DNA of 22,847 bases. Origin: Lachnospiraceae bacterium UBA1258. Lineage in GTDB: Bacteria; Bacillota; Clostridia; Lachnospirales; Lachnospiraceae. A model generated the notes under the pieces. It searched no databases, was not told the origin of the DNA, and saw nothing but the letters and a program-made list of their open reading frames with translations. Positions 22,201 to 22,847 of the stretch are shown here, piece after piece. The number at the start of each line of letters is the position of its first letter. Position 1 is the stretch's first letter. The stretch lies in NCBI GenBank assembly GCA_002308235.1, contig DBVS01000047.1:1-22847 (forward strand), in the 5' to 3' direction. The position numbers and the translations under genes were made by a program.

Positions 22201-22457
22201 CGTGAAGAGAATAAGTACTTTATTTCAATCCCTACAGAAAGATGCCGGTTGATGAGAGGCTCAGGTAAGTTGATTTAAAGGAATACTTCTCGGAGCCGTG
22301 CACCGAAAGTATTTCGAGTAGGCTGCAACGTAGGGCATGCGTTAAATGTCAAGGTATGATAGTACCCGGTGAGGCGATGCGTGTGAGCGTATCGCGAATG
22401 TAAGGTGGTAACGCGTTTTAATTCGCCCTTCAACTTTTGTTGAAGGGCTTTCTCTTT
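22201..22457 (+). promoter_or_regulatory. Tyrosine T-box riboswitch leader
   Basis: A T-box leader senses uncharged tRNA by pairing with its anticodon and its 3' end. The base of stem I pairs GAGAA (22207-22211) with TTCTC (22287-22291). The specifier codon TAC (Tyr) is at 22284-22286 in the context GAATACTTC, matching the downstream tyrS. A terminal hairpin GCC...GGC with GGTTGATGAGA in its loop lies at the far end of stem I. The T-box sequence AAGGTGGTAACGCG is at 22402-22415. In the antiterminator, AAGG and GCG of the T-box pair with CCTT and CGC near 22424-22430, which are also the 5' arm of the terminator, so the two folds exclude each other. Uncharged tRNA-Tyr should favour tyrS expression. 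Confidence 0.95.
22425..22457 (+). terminator. T-box-controlled intrinsic terminator before tyrS
   Basis: GCCCTTCAAC (22425-22434) and GTTGAAGGGC (22439-22448) form a perfect 10-bp stem with a TTTT loop, followed by the T-rich TTTCTCTTT. It competes with the antiterminator for the CGCCCTT segment. Confidence 0.93.
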
Positions 22458-22497
22458 ATCCGGGTTGTTTACGCCCAAAGGGCAGAAAGGATTTAAT

Positions 22498-22847
22498 ATG
22501 ACAGTATTTGACGAACTGAAAGAGAGAGGCTTGCTTGCACAACTTACGGATGAGGAAGAGATCAAGAACCTCATCAACAACGGAAAGGCCGTATTTTACA
22601 TCGGCTTTGATCCTACCGCAGACAGTCTTCACGTAGGACATTTCATGGCACTTTGCCTGATGAAGAGACTGCAGATGGCTGGCAACCGTCCCATCGCCCT
22701 GATCGGTGGCGGTACCGCAATGATCGGTGATCCTTCTGGCAGATCCGACATGAGAACCATGATGACGGTGGAGCAGATCGACCACAACTGCGAATGCTTC
22801 AAGAAGCAGATGAGCCGCTTCATTGAATTCGGCGAAGGCAAGGCCAT
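22498..22847 (+). CDS. tyrS: Tyrosyl-tRNA synthetase, N-terminal part (partial)
   Basis: The first 116 or so codons of a class I tyrosyl-tRNA synthetase, running off the right edge. It charges tRNA-Tyr with tyrosine. The class I signature HIGH appears as HVGH in GFDPTADSLHVGHFMAL, followed by ALIGGGTAMIGDPSGRSDMR, the tyrosine and ATP site region typical of bacterial TyrS. AAAGGA ends 6 bases before the ATG. Control is by the tyrosine T-box upstream, whose TAC specifier agrees with the gene. The KMSKS loop and the C-terminal RNA-binding domain lie beyond the window. Confidence 0.97.
   Translation, partial: MTVFDELKERGLLAQLTDEEEIKNLINNGKAVFYIGFDPTADSLHVGHFMALCLMKRLQMAGNRPIALIGGGTAMIGDPSGRSDMRTMMTVEQIDHNCECFKKQMSRFIEFGEGKA

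Overview
The window looks like chromosome from a Gram-positive, low-to-moderate-GC Firmicute of class Clostridia, most likely a motile member of the Lachnospiraceae (Butyrivibrio/Roseburia-like). That placement is an inference. It rests on the order rplS–lepB–rbgA–rnhB–ylqG/ylqH-like–yraN, a radical-SAM DUF512 gene beside der, plsY–gpsA, AGGAGG-type ribosome sites, a tyrosyl T-box, and VanR/VanS-type and hybrid kinases typical of that family. I see no mobile element, CRISPR array, rRNA or tRNA, and no sign of recent transfer.

Layout. (1) 1-5142, housekeeping cluster, plus strand: 3' end of rplS with a strong terminator, then lepB, rbgA, a second lepB, rnhB, a FliK-like gene, a FlhB C-terminal-domain gene and yraN, all closely spaced. 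(2) 5233-8435: a two-component pair, a GTG-started OmpR-type regulator and a large multi-pass VanS-like kinase. (3) 8437-9627, minus strand: an unusually long PRPP synthetase, convergent with the kinase and separated from it by one base. (4) 9628-9774: a divergent regulatory region with promoters both ways and a 12-bp palindrome. (5) 9775-22153: one long apparent operon of DUF512, der, plsY, gpsA, a MoxR-type AAA ATPase, a VWA protein, a receiver/HD-GYP protein and two hybrid histidine kinases. (6) 22154-22847: a near-consensus promoter, a tyrosine T-box with terminator and antiterminator, and the 5' part of tyrS.

How the parts work together. The first block serves protein export, 50S assembly, RNA:DNA hybrid removal and, probably, flagellar export control. 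The long operon couples ribosome assembly (Der) and phospholipid synthesis (GpsA makes G3P, PlsY acylates it) to an AAA/VWA pair and then to a signalling module. That module is the most interesting item. The two adjacent hybrid kinases have almost identical internal spacing: phosphorylatable His at residue 214 in both, receiver Asp at 624 and 622. The second has lost the N-box asparagine and a G2 glycine, so it is probably kinase-dead, yet it keeps an intact receiver and has an extra HPt domain. With the receiver/HD-GYP protein just upstream, this reads as a phosphorelay split over three proteins that could control cyclic-di-GMP breakdown. The enzymatic assignments are secure; the relay wiring is a hypothesis.
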